Positions 27,147 to 36,532 of a stretch of DNA of 64,000 nt are shown one piece after another; the stretch's first letter is position 1, and each line of letters opens with the position of its first letter. Below the pieces are notes generated by a model that was not told the DNA's origin, did no database searches, and worked only from the letters and a program-made list of their open reading frames with translations. This stretch comes from Aquamicrobium aerolatum DSM 21857. GTDB lineage: Bacteria; Pseudomonadota; Alphaproteobacteria; Rhizobiales; Rhizobiaceae. The DNA lies in assembly GCF_900113935.1 (NCBI RefSeq), contig NZ_FORF01000005.1:62001-126000 (forward strand), written 5' to 3'. A program made the position numbers and the translations under genes.

Positions 27147-28346
27147 CTAGAACCCGATTGCCACGTAGAACATGGCAAAAAGACCATCGAGCACGATAAC
27201 GACGAAGATGGATTTCACCACGGCAGAGGTGACATGCCTGCCGAGCGATTCGGCACTTCCGCCAACCTTCATGCCCTCCACCGACGCAACAATGCCGATG
27301 ATGAGTGCCATGAATGGTGCCTTGATGAGCCCTGCAAAGATTGTCGAGAGATCGACACTGGCATGAAGACGATCAATGAAGGCTTCAGGTGGGATACCGG
27401 AATACAGCAACGCTACAAGCATGCCGCCGCCCAGCGTTGCGGCATTGGCAATGATCGTCAGGCACGGCACCGCAATCACCAGTGCAACCAGACGCGGAAA
27501 AACGAGGACACCGATAGGGTTGAGCCCGATCACCTTGAGCGCGTCGACCTCTTCGCGCATGCGCATCGAGCCTATCTCGGCGGTAATCGCACTACCCGAA
27601 CGTCCGGCAACCATGATTGCGGTCAACAAGACGCCAAGCTCGCGCAAGGCGAGAATACCCACCAGATCGACGATAAAGATTTCCGCACCGAACCAGCGAA
27701 GCTGATAGGCACCTTGCTGGGCCACGATAGCGCCGACGATGGAGCAGATGAGCACCACCACCGGAATTGCGCCAACGCCCATGCGGTCGATCTGATTGAA
27801 AATTGCGGCGGGGTTCACAGCGTGACCGCGCCCAAGTTTCATCTGCGCGCCGCGTATCGTCGCGCCAAGAATGTATGTGCCCGCGATGAAGTCGAGCCAC
27901 GCGCTCTCCATCGCCCGTCCGAGCAATTCAAGCCAGCGAATCAGGAAGAATGGCTGGCGCTCACGAGAAGAACTCTCAGGTGACCGGATCGCTCGCCGCA
28001 CCGCCGGCAGAAGCGTCTGCGCCGCCTCCGAAGCGCCAAGGATTTCCACGTCGGCTCCGGCATTGATCCGGGCGGCTGCCAGACGCTCGACAAGCCATGC
28101 ACCGGCCGTATCAAGCCGCTCGACGGCACTGATATCAATAACGACGTTCTGCTGCGCTTTGGTGCGCTCCAGTTCCCGCATCTGCGCATCGACCAGATGA
28201 ACTGAGCGCGTGTTCCACGTACCTGACAGTTGCCAGACCGTGCGTGAACCTTCCTCTCTGGAATGGATCGCAGGAGGATGATCGCGATTATCGGAGTTGC
28301 TGCTGCTTGCGTCGGCAGTATCTTTGGTCAACATCAGCCCAGTCAT
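27147..28346 (-). CDS. mlaE: MlaE family permease with N-terminal STAS domain
   Basis: A 399-residue fusion: a STAS domain (about 30-120, VVIDISAVERLDTAGAWLVERL, the role played by separate MlaB in E. coli) joined to an MlaE permease of about five to six helices with VAGRSGSAITAEIGSMRMREEVDAL. First gene of the permease-ATPase-MCE-lipoprotein operon. ATG 28346 follows GGCAG; a GTG at 28370 would add eight residues and run into the start region of the divergent epimerase gene. Confidence 0.92.
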   Translation of the reverse strand: MTGLMLTKDTADASSSNSDNRDHPPAIHSREEGSRTVWQLSGTWNTRSVHLVDAQMRELERTKAQQNVVIDISAVERLDTAGAWLVERLAAARINAGADVEILGASEAAQTLLPAVRRAIRSPESSSRERQPFFLIRWLELLGRAMESAWLDFIAGTYILGATIRGAQMKLGRGHAVNPAAIFNQIDRMGVGAIPVVVLICSIVGAIVAQQGAYQLRWFGAEIFIVDLVGILALRELGVLLTAIMVAGRSGSAITAEIGSMRMREEVDALKVIGLNPIGVLVFPRLVALVIAVPCLTIIANAATLGGGMLVALLYSGIPPEAFIDRLHASVDLSTIFAGLIKAPFMALIIGIVASVEGMKVGGSAESLGRHVTSAVVKSIFVVIVLDGLFAMFYVAIGF

Positions 28347-28414
28347 AATCTGCCGCGCTTGCGATGTCACTTTGGCAAGGCAATCCTGCCAGTGACAACA
28401 GGGAGTTCTTCATC

Positions 28415-29395
28415 GTGCGTGATCTTTTTGTCGAAGCGGAGCGGTTTCCCATCGCGGGATCCTTCACCATTTCACGCGGCTCCAAGACAGAAGCAGCCGT
28501 GCTGACCTGCACAATCAAGGCAGGTGACAACGTCGGGCGCGGCGAATGCGTTCCCTACATGCGTTATGGCGAGACAATGGAGAGCGTAGCAGCAAGCATC
28601 GAAGCCGTGCGAGCCGACATCGCGTCGGGGCTTTCACGCCATGAACTGCTCGAAATGATGCCTGCCGGCGCCGCCCGTAACGCAGTCGACTGTGCTCTTT
28701 GGGACCTTGAGGCCAAGCAAAGCGGCGTGCGTGTCGGCGCGCTGCTTGGTAGCCCGAAACCAAGAGCGCTTGAGACCGCCTATACCATCTCGCTCGCAGA
28801 GCCTGAGGTCATGGCTGAGAAAGCGCGGGAAAATCGCGATCGACCACTGCTGAAAGTCAAGGTTGGAACGCCAGACGACATTTCCCGTATCGAAGCCGTG
28901 ACACAGGCTGCGCCTGGAAGTCGAATCATTCTCGACGCGAACGAGGGCTGGAACGCCGACAACATCCGTGAGCATCTTCTGGCCGCGGCGCGCTGTCGGA
29001 TAGCTGTGATCGAGCAACCGATGCCTGCCGGACAGGACGAGCTTCTCGCGCGCATTCCTCACCCTGTCCCGATCTGTGCAGACGAAAGTGTTCACACCAC
29101 AGACCGGCTGTCCGAACTGCTGGGCCGCTATGACGTCGTCAATATCAAGCTCGACAAGACCGGTGGGCTCACTGAAGCCTTGAGGCTGCACGCAAAGGCG
29201 CGCGAGTTGGGCTTTGGCATAATGGTTGGCTGTATGGTCGGCACCTCGCTGGCGATGGCGCCTGCCGTGCTGCTCGCGCAGGATGCAGATTTCGTCGACC
29301 TCGACGGACCATTGCTTCTGGCGCGCGACCGGGTGCCGGGCCTGACATATGATGGGGCGATGGTTTCCCCGCCTGCAGTGTCGCTCTGGGGATAG
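28415..29395 (+). CDS. Dipeptide epimerase (L-Ala-D/L-Glu epimerase type), enolase superfamily
   Basis: Probably epimerises L-Ala-D-Glu from murein turnover for recycling. Enolase-superfamily residues are all in place: the Lys pair in LLKVKVG, metal ligands in ILDANEGW, IEQPMPAGQ and CADESVH, and the second catalytic Lys in VNIKLDKTGG. The start GTG 28415 (VRDLFVEAERFPIAG) fits the family N-terminus; an ATG at 28364 would add 17 residues that do not look conserved and would nearly overlap the divergent permease start. Substrate is inferred from family and could be another dipeptide. Confidence 0.87.
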   Translation: MRDLFVEAERFPIAGSFTISRGSKTEAAVLTCTIKAGDNVGRGECVPYMRYGETMESVAASIEAVRADIASGLSRHELLEMMPAGAARNAVDCALWDLEAKQSGVRVGALLGSPKPRALETAYTISLAEPEVMAEKARENRDRPLLKVKVGTPDDISRIEAVTQAAPGSRIILDANEGWNADNIREHLLAAARCRIAVIEQPMPAGQDELLARIPHPVPICADESVHTTDRLSELLGRYDVVNIKLDKTGGLTEALRLHAKARELGFGIMVGCMVGTSLAMAPAVLLAQDADFVDLDGPLLLARDRVPGLTYDGAMVSPPAVSLWG

Positions 29396-29594
29396 TTTCA
29401 TCCACGCGGTCTAAAAAAGTTTCAGCCGCGACACGGTGCCGCCCACGAGCGCGGATTAACATGCTAAGAATAACCGACATGCGTTCGTTCGAATGCACAG
29501 AAAGATCCACTAACTCATTGATCTGGCAACCGAAGCGCTTGCACAAAGCGAGTCATGCCGATCTCCGGAAGAATTAGCGACGGGGGAACAAGAG

Positions 29595-31919
29595 GTGTCA
29601 AAAAACGAGACAGAGTCGAAACGGTCGGATCTGGAAGAGAGCGCGCTGTTCTATCATCGCTATCCTGCGCCCGGAAAGCTTGAGATCCAGGCAACCAAGC
29701 CGCTCGGCAACCAGCGCGACCTGGCATTGGCTTATTCGCCTGGCGTCGCCGCTCCGTGCATCGCCATTCAGGACGACCCGTCGACAGCCGCGTTCTACAC
29801 CGCCCGCGCAAACCTTGTCGGAGTCATTTCCAACGGAACTGCCGTGCTTGGTCTCGGCAACATTGGCGCTTTGGCATCCAAGCCCGTGATGGAAGGCAAG
29901 GCAGTCCTGTTCAAGAAGTTCGCGGGTATCGATGTCTTTGACATCGAGATCAATGCCAACGAAATCGACCGCATGGTCGACACCGTCGCGGCTCTGGAGC
30001 CAACCTTCGGCGGTATCAACCTTGAAGATATCAAGGCCCCCGAGTGCTTCGAGATCGAAGAGCAGCTGAAGGAGCGCATGTCGATCCCGGTGTTCCATGA
30101 TGATCAGCACGGAACGGCAATCATCGTTGCCGCCGCAATCATCAACGGGCTCGAACTTGCCGGCAAGCGCATCGAAGACGCGAAGATCGTCACGTCCGGC
30201 GCCGGCGCCGCCGCACTGGCCTGCCTTAATCTTCTGGTTTCCCTTGGCGCCCGGCAGGACAACATCTGGGTCACCGACCGCTATGGCGTGGCTTACAAGG
30301 GGCGCGTCGAAGAGATGGACCGCTGGAAAGATCCTTATGTCAAGGAGACCAACGCCCGCGATCTGGCTGACGTCATTGGCGGCGCTGACGTCTTCGTCGG
30401 CCTTTCGGCAGCCGGTGTTCTCAAGCCCGAGCTTCTTGCCGAGATGGCGGAGAAGCCGCTGATCCTCGCGCTCGCCAATCCGACGCCGGAGATCATGCCC
30501 GATGTCGCGCGCGCGGCCCGGCCTGATGCCATGATCTGCACCGGTCGGTCCGATTTCCCGAACCAGGTTAACAACGTCCTGTGCTTCCCCTATATCTTCC
30601 GTGGCGCGCTGGACGTCGGCGCAACTGCGATCAATGAGGAAATGAAGGTTGCAGCAGTGCGGGCGATCGCAGCACTCGCCCGCGAAGAACCATCGGATAT
30701 TGCAGCGCGCGCCAACACGGACGAAACGCCGACTTTCGGCCCGAATTTCATTATTCCGTCCCCGTTCGACCCACGGCTGATATTGCGTATCGCCCCCGCA
30801 GTCGCGGAGGCCGCCTGCAAATCCGGCGTCGCCACTCGCCCAATCGACGACATGGAAGCCTATGTGGAGCGCCTGAGCCGCTTCGTGTTCCGGTCCGGCC
30901 TCATCATGAAGCCAATCTTTTCGGCGGCAAAAAAGGCTTCAGCGAACCGTGTCATCTATGCGGACGGTGAAGATGAGCGCGTGTTGCGGGCCGCGCAGGT
31001 CGTGCTCGAGGAAGGGATTGCTCGTCCGATCTTGATTGGACGCCCGCACGTCATCGAGACGCGCCTTCAGCGCTACGGTCTGAAGATCAGGCCCGGAGCA
31101 GACTTCCAGATCGTCAACCCGGAAGACGATCCGCGCTACCGCGACTATGTGGAATTGCTTGTACGCCTGTGCGGCCGTCAGGGAGTCACACCCGAGGCTG
31201 CCCGAATGATGGTACGCGGCAGCAACACGGTGATTGCGGCACTGTCGATGATGCGTGACGAAGCCGACGCCATGATCTGCGGCCTGGAAGGACGCTATGA
31301 GCGCCATCTTCGCAACGTGGACCAGATCATCGGGCGTCAGGCCGGCGTGTCAGATCTGTCGGCACTGTCGATCCTGATCAGCCAACGAGGCGCAACCTTC
31401 TTCACCGATCCGTATGTTTCGATCGATCCTTCATCCGAGAAGATCGCCGAAATGACGATGCTTGCAGCAGCTGAAATCCGCCGTTTCGGCCTGACGCCAA
31501 AGGCAGCACTGCTCTCTCACTCGAACTTCGGCTCACGCGATTCCGCCAGCGCCCGGAAGATGCGGGAGGCAGCGTCCATCCTGCGTGAACAGGCACCTGA
31601 TCTCGAAGCAGACGGTGAAATGCATGGTGATGCCGCACTGTCGGCGACTTTGCGCCAACGGATATATCCTTACTCAACGCTGACAGGCGAAGCCAATCTT
31701 CTGGTATTTCCGAATCTTGACGCGGCGAACATCACATTGACGACGATCAAGACAATGACCGATGCGCTGCATGTCGGTCCGATCCTCCTCGGCGCTTCGC
31801 GTCCAGCACACATCCTCACCCCTTCAGTCACATCGCGCGGGGTGGTCAACATGACCGCTCTGGCGGTCGCAGAAGCCGAGGCCAATGCAAAGACGGATAT
31901 CGCGGCGGCCACCGAGTAA
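29595..31919 (+). CDS. maeB: NADP-dependent malic enzyme with C-terminal phosphotransacetylase-like domain
   Basis: Oxidatively decarboxylates malate to pyruvate, giving NADPH. The 774-residue protein is the large MaeB form: malic N-terminal domain ([29 protein letters not shown]), NAD(P)-binding domain ([26 protein letters not shown]), then a PTA-like domain from about 435 ([19 protein letters not shown]) that in relatives is regulatory and inactive. The start is GTG 29595 with GGGGG upstream. Monocistronic; terminator shared with mrcA. Confidence 0.95.
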   Translation: MSKNETESKRSDLEESALFYHRYPAPGKLEIQATKPLGNQRDLALAYSPGVAAPCIAIQDDPSTAAFYTARANLVGVISNGTAVLGLGNIGALASKPVMEGKAVLFKKFAGIDVFDIEINANEIDRMVDTVAALEPTFGGINLEDIKAPECFEIEEQLKERMSIPVFHDDQHGTAIIVAAAIINGLELAGKRIEDAKIVTSGAGAAALACLNLLVSLGARQDNIWVTDRYGVAYKGRVEEMDRWKDPYVKETNARDLADVIGGADVFVGLSAAGVLKPELLAEMAEKPLILALANPTPEIMPDVARAARPDAMICTGRSDFPNQVNNVLCFPYIFRGALDVGATAINEEMKVAAVRAIAALAREEPSDIAARANTDETPTFGPNFIIPSPFDPRLILRIAPAVAEAACKSGVATRPIDDMEAYVERLSRFVFRSGLIMKPIFSAAKKASANRVIYADGEDERVLRAAQVVLEEGIARPILIGRPHVIETRLQRYGLKIRPGADFQIVNPEDDPRYRDYVELLVRLCGRQGVTPEAARMMVRGSNTVIAALSMMRDEADAMICGLEGRYERHLRNVDQIIGRQAGVSDLSALSILISQRGATFFTDPYVSIDPSSEKIAEMTMLAAAEIRRFGLTPKAALLSHSNFGSRDSASARKMREAASILREQAPDLEADGEMHGDAALSATLRQRIYPYSTLTGEANLLVFPNLDAANITLTTIKTMTDALHVGPILLGASRPAHILTPSVTSRGVVNMTALAVAEAEANAKTDIAAATE

Positions 31920-31943
31920 GACTTCAAGCAAGCACCACTAACA

Positions 31944-31975
31944 AAAAACGCCGGGCATATGCCCGGCGTTTTTCT
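31944..31975. terminator. Bidirectional intrinsic terminator
   Basis: AAAAACGCCGGGC (31944-31956) pairs with GCCCGGCGTTTTT (31961-31973) around ATAT, serving convergent maeB and mrcA. Confidence 0.9.
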
Positions 31976-31990
31976 TGGATCCTTGCAAAA

Positions 31991-34465
31991 TCAGTACAGT
32001 CCACCAGAACCCGAACTGATTGCCTCGCTGGCCTGAGGCGATATTTCGCGTGCACGCTCCGACGCTTCGTACTCGTCCATACCGATCACCCAATAGGAAT
32101 CCGCTGGTCCGGTACCCGGCTTGAATGCTTCGACGATCGACCCTGGCGCGCCATCGGCCGCACGCATGCCGCTCTTTCGATCCACCGCGATCATCCGCAT
32201 GCCTTCCGGGACTCGGAAATCAACCGGGCGCTTGTCCTTCAGCGCGTCAATCATGAACTCTTTGAAGATCGGCGCCGCCAGGCCACCACCCGTTGCGCCA
32301 TCTCCAAGGCTTCGCGGCTGGTCAAAACCGATATAGACACCGACCACCAGGTCCGGAGTATAGCCGACCGTCCAGACATCACGCGCATCGTTCGTCGTGC
32401 CAGTCTTTGCTGCCATCGGATAGCCGATCTCAGCCAATGTGGTTGCAGTTCCGCGCTTGACCACGCCTTCCATCATCGACGTGATCTGATAGGCCGTCAT
32501 CGGGTCAAGCACCTGTTCCGCATTGTCGATCAGCTCCGGCTCGCTCTGGCCGTCCCACGCAGGCGCGTTGCAGCCCTCGCACTGGCGCTGATCGTGCTTG
32601 AACACTGTCTTTCCATAACGGTCCTGAATACGGTCGATCAGCGACGGCGTGATGTGCTTGCCGCCATTGGCCATGATTGCATACGCAGACACCATGCGCA
32701 TCACGGTGGTCTCCCCCGAGCCCAGCGACATCGCCAGAACCGGGAGCATCTTGTCATAGACACCGAAGCGCTCCGCGTATTCGGCGACAAGGTTCATGCC
32801 CATGTCGTTGGCAAGCCGCACGGTCATCAGATTTCGGGAACGCTCGATGCCCGCGCGCAATGTCGACGGTCCGGCAAAGCCGCCACCGTAATTCTTCGGT
32901 TCCCAAACCTGATTGCCAACCCGAATGGTGATCGGCCCGTCCATCACGACCGATGCAGGTGTATATCCATTGTCCAGTGCAGCGGCGTAAAGGATCGGCT
33001 TGAAGGCTGAGCCTGGCTGGCGATAGGCCTGCGTGGCGCGATTGAACTCCGACTGCGAGAAAGAGAACCCGCCAACCATGGCCAATACACGGCCCGTATG
33101 CGGATCCATCGCCACCATGCCACCGGAAACCTCCGGCACCTGCCGCAACAGCCAGCCAGCATCGTCGCCCGTACCCGTCTTTTCGACATACACGACATCG
33201 CCCGGCTTCAGCACCTGAGCCGGCGAGTCAGCACGCAAGCGCTTGCCTTCCGACATATGGCGCAGCGCCCATGTCATGTTGGCTTTCGAAACAAACGCTG
33301 TCTGGCGCTCCTCGGCAAGCTGTCCAGACGTCTGCCGGCCGGGTTGCAGGCCGACCTTCAGACCTTCGCCCGATGCCTCCAGCACAACAGCCACGCGCCA
33401 CTCAGGCACGTCGCTGAGGCGCTTGACGTCACCCAGTGGAACGCCCCAGTCATCGCCAGTTTCGATATGTGTGATCGGGCCGCGATAGCCGCGCAGCGTA
33501 TCGTAGCGGATGAGACCGTTCTGGAGCGCTTTGCGGGCTTTCAGCTGCATCGCAGGATCGAGCGTGGTGCGGATCGACAGGCCACCTTCATAAAGCGCGT
33601 CCTCGCCGTAGCGCGCGATGATCGCCCGACGTGCCTCTTCCGTGAAATACTCGCCGGCAAACAGATAAGTACCGCCCCGGCGTGGATTGACGTTCAGCGA
33701 TTCGGCCTTGGCCCGCTCGCCCTCCTCAACGTCGACATAGCCATTGGACACCATCTGATCGATGACCCAGTTGCGGCGCTCGACGGCCCGGTCGGTGTGG
33801 CGGAATGGATGATAGTTCGTTGGGCCCTTGGGCAGCGCGGCCAGATACGCGGCTTCGCCAACCGTCAGTTCATTGACGGATTTGTCGAAGTAGACAAGTG
33901 CCGCCGCACCAATCCCGTAAGCGCCATAACCTGGATAGACAAATCCAAGATAGATTTCATTGAGGTACAGCTCGAGGATGCGATCTTTCGAGTATGCCTG
34001 CTCGATGCGAAATGACAGGATCATCTCGCGCACCTTGCGATCATAGGTGACGCTTGAATCAAGCAGGAAGTTCTTCGCCACCTGCTGCGTAATCGTTGAG
34101 GCACCTACGGGACGCCGACCTGAGCCCAGATTCTGAACGTTGGTGAGCAACGCCCGACCAAGGCCCATCATGTCGATGCCAGGATGGGTATAAAAACTCT
34201 TGTCTTCCGCAGACAGGAACGCGGCCTTGACCCGATCCGGAATTGCCTGGATCGGAAGGAAAAGCCGTTGCTCACGTGCAAACTCGCCCATCAGGGCGCC
34301 ATCGGCGGCATGAACACGGGTCGTTACCGGCGGTTCATAACGCGCCAGCACTTCATAATCGGGCAGATCCTTGGAGACAGTGCCGATGTAAAGCGCAACC
34401 CCCGCCGCAGCTACCAACGCTAGGGCGACGCCAACACCAAAGAAATATCCGATAAGACGTATCAT
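31991..34465 (-). CDS. mrcA: Penicillin-binding protein 1A (bifunctional transglycosylase/transpeptidase)
   Basis: Polymerises and cross-links peptidoglycan. The 824-residue protein has one membrane helix near the N-terminus (IRLIGYFFGVGVALALVAAA), a GT51 domain with the catalytic Glu in FLSAEDKSFYTHPG and GASTITQQVAKN, and a transpeptidase domain with SxxK (PGSAFKP), SRN and KTGT motifs. An OB-like insertion lies between them. ATG 34465 is chosen because CTGGAGTGGGC precedes it and the helix follows directly. The amidase gene lies about 200 bases upstream on the same strand, so a peptidoglycan operon is possible. Confidence 0.95.
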   Translation of the reverse strand: MIRLIGYFFGVGVALALVAAAGVALYIGTVSKDLPDYEVLARYEPPVTTRVHAADGALMGEFAREQRLFLPIQAIPDRVKAAFLSAEDKSFYTHPGIDMMGLGRALLTNVQNLGSGRRPVGASTITQQVAKNFLLDSSVTYDRKVREMILSFRIEQAYSKDRILELYLNEIYLGFVYPGYGAYGIGAAALVYFDKSVNELTVGEAAYLAALPKGPTNYHPFRHTDRAVERRNWVIDQMVSNGYVDVEEGERAKAESLNVNPRRGGTYLFAGEYFTEEARRAIIARYGEDALYEGGLSIRTTLDPAMQLKARKALQNGLIRYDTLRGYRGPITHIETGDDWGVPLGDVKRLSDVPEWRVAVVLEASGEGLKVGLQPGRQTSGQLAEERQTAFVSKANMTWALRHMSEGKRLRADSPAQVLKPGDVVYVEKTGTGDDAGWLLRQVPEVSGGMVAMDPHTGRVLAMVGGFSFSQSEFNRATQAYRQPGSAFKPILYAAALDNGYTPASVVMDGPITIRVGNQVWEPKNYGGGFAGPSTLRAGIERSRNLMTVRLANDMGMNLVAEYAERFGVYDKMLPVLAMSLGSGETTVMRMVSAYAIMANGGKHITPSLIDRIQDRYGKTVFKHDQRQCEGCNAPAWDGQSEPELIDNAEQVLDPMTAYQITSMMEGVVKRGTATTLAEIGYPMAAKTGTTNDARDVWTVGYTPDLVVGVYIGFDQPRSLGDGATGGGLAAPIFKEFMIDALKDKRPVDFRVPEGMRMIAVDRKSGMRAADGAPGSIVEAFKPGTGPADSYWVIGMDEYEASERAREISPQASEAISSGSGGLY

Positions 34466-34668
34466 GCCCACTCCAGTATGCGGATCTTCCGGGTCGCCAG
34501 CCATGCCGGCACTCCCGTCAAAGGCGCACGACCATCGATCCACTCGCACCACGTTCTGTGTTGCCCTTGTGAGCAAATTGGGGCGAGATCAACGCGTTTA
34601 CGCGCGATTCTGCAATTAAACCATATGGTGTTGTGCACATGCAACGAAACGTCGCCCGGTGCGAGGGC

Positions 34669-35931
34669 TCATCCGCCCGCACGATGGGCGTGTGTGGCGA
34701 AGCGACTGATCGCGGAAATTATGCTGTCAGCTGCTTTTTCGCGCCATACCGGATTGCGTAACTGCTCTTCATCCTGCGCATTGGAAAGGTATCCAAGCTC
34801 CAGAAGAACCGATGGCACATCGGGAGCCTTCAGCACTCGAAATCCGGCAAACCGGTGAGGATTTGTCGGGATCATCTGGATTGATGACGACAACTCGCCA
34901 ACCAGCGAGCGCGCAAAACGAATTGAGAAGGTCTGGGTCTCGCGTCGAATGAGGTCGGCGAGAATGTCAGCAACTCCCTGATCCTCTTCTTCGACCACAA
35001 TGCCGCCGATTGCGTCCGCAAGATTCTCGCGGATCGCTTTTGCCGCCGCTTCCGCGTCAGACGCCTTGTCCGACACCGTGTAAACCGTCGCGCCCCGGAC
35101 ATTCTTCAAACGGATCGAATCGGCATGAACGGAAATAAACAAGTCCGCCTCATGCTGTCGCGCGATCTTGACACGCTCGTCCAGCCGCAGGAACTCGTCG
35201 CGGTCCCGGGTCATGAAGACGTCGTAAAGCCCCGTGTCCTGCAGTTTCTTTTTCAGCTCAAGCGAAAATGCCAGGGTGATGGTCTTTTCAAGGGTGCCAT
35301 TTGGCCCCTCAGCTCCGGTGTCCACGCCTCCATGACCGGGATCGATGACGATCCTGACAGGACGGTCTCCTGCAGCACGGGCAATGCGATCAACCTTTGG
35401 CGTTGTCTGAGTCGAGGCGGTCACCTCGATCTGCTCCATCATTGCCTTCTCGAATGCCGATTCAGAGCTCGCAACAATGTCGGCTACCAGTCTCGAACCG
35501 TTACCATCGTCATTGTCGAGTATGTCAACGCGTTCAACCTCAAAGGGCCCGTCAAATGAAATGATCACGCGCGACATTTCCGACTCAAGATGCCCATACT
35601 GAACATCCGTCACCATTCCGCGCGCGGAAAGTTCGGCATGATCGAACTCAACGACCGTGCCCGGCAGATCGAACATGAGCCTGTGGGGACCACGCAAGAG
35701 CGACCATCGCACCTGCGGCTCGCGATCGAATCGGATGACAACCCGCATTCGCGAAGCATCACCAGCCATTTTGTAGCTATTGGCGTGCACAACCGGAGCG
35801 GAGACCGCGCCGGCACCGGTGACGATGCTTACCAGGGCGACGAACGATGCCAGAGCAAGCGCCACGACATACCGGCCAGATGACGACACTGCTCTGGAGA
35901 TGGCTCCCTGGAGGCGAGGGTCCGCATGCAT
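34669..35931 (-). CDS. amiC: N-acetylmuramoyl-L-alanine amidase with AMIN domain (AmiC type)
   Basis: Cleaves stem peptides from glycan strands during cell separation. The 420-residue protein has a signal/anchor helix (about 20-45), an AMIN domain (about 50-145, MRVVIRFDREPQVRWSLL) for septal targeting, and an Amidase_3 domain with zinc ligands and catalytic Glu in VIDPGHGGVDTGAEG, LFISVHADS and LLELGYLSN. A long linker separates them. Start at ATG 35931 after AGGAAG; an ATG at 35970 would add 13 residues. Upstream of mrcA on the same strand. Confidence 0.93.
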   Translation of the reverse strand: MHADPRLQGAISRAVSSSGRYVVALALASFVALVSIVTGAGAVSAPVVHANSYKMAGDASRMRVVIRFDREPQVRWSLLRGPHRLMFDLPGTVVEFDHAELSARGMVTDVQYGHLESEMSRVIISFDGPFEVERVDILDNDDGNGSRLVADIVASSESAFEKAMMEQIEVTASTQTTPKVDRIARAAGDRPVRIVIDPGHGGVDTGAEGPNGTLEKTITLAFSLELKKKLQDTGLYDVFMTRDRDEFLRLDERVKIARQHEADLFISVHADSIRLKNVRGATVYTVSDKASDAEAAAKAIRENLADAIGGIVVEEEDQGVADILADLIRRETQTFSIRFARSLVGELSSSIQMIPTNPHRFAGFRVLKAPDVPSVLLELGYLSNAQDEEQLRNPVWREKAADSIISAISRFATHAHRAGG

Positions 35932-36532
35932 GCGCACGGCTTCCTGACTGTCATCGACGCTGAGAAACATTTATATGAACGACTGGTATCGGGCTATGGT
36001 TAAGCAATCCTTTCAGGAACTGCCGCAGACATTCGACAGCCGAGTGACGAAATAGCGGTTGCCTTGTTCTACCGCAAACCATAAAAGCAGGGTTGGATCA
36101 CCGCAGCCTGTGATCGTTGCACCTGCTCCGCCTGCCGTCATTTTGCGGACCACGGCGTCTCCTGCAGGGCCAACCGGTTCAGGTCATGTGAATCCGCATG
36201 AATTTTCTTGCAGAAGCATCCATCGTTTATGGGACTTCTGGCGTGAGGAAAGCGGCCACCTTTCAATGGCCGGCTCTGTATGAGCATAATAGCGGGTCCG
36301 ACGATCGGACCTTGGTTCAAAATTGGTACCGCATGTAACGCGATGATCGAAAGCCAGATATTGTCTCAGTCAGGAAGAAACCGCGCCGCTATGGCCGCGG
36401 CCCTGGCGAGCGTTCGGCATACGATGCGCGATGCGACCTCAAATTTATCCGGCACCTCCCTCAGATCCGTTTCAGGCAGCCGCGAGAGATCGCCCCTGCC
36501 CCGGTCTGTCTGTGCCGGGGAGACAACTCATA
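35932..36532. other. 600-base region between amiC and rne, including the rne leader
   Basis: Divergent promoter region. No coding region is supported. The right half must contain the 5' leader of rne; two hairpins at 36253-36311 are the only clear structures. Long rne leaders are known in other bacteria as sites of autoregulation. Confidence 0.6.
36253..36311 (+). promoter_or_regulatory. Two adjacent hairpins in the rne upstream region
   Basis: CGGCCA (36253-36258) pairs with TGGCCG (36267-36272) around CCTTTCAA, and GGTCCGA (36295-36301) pairs with TCGGACC (36305-36311) around CGA. Neither is followed by a T-run, so they are not terminators; they could be leader elements for RNase E autoregulation. 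Confidence 0.4.
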
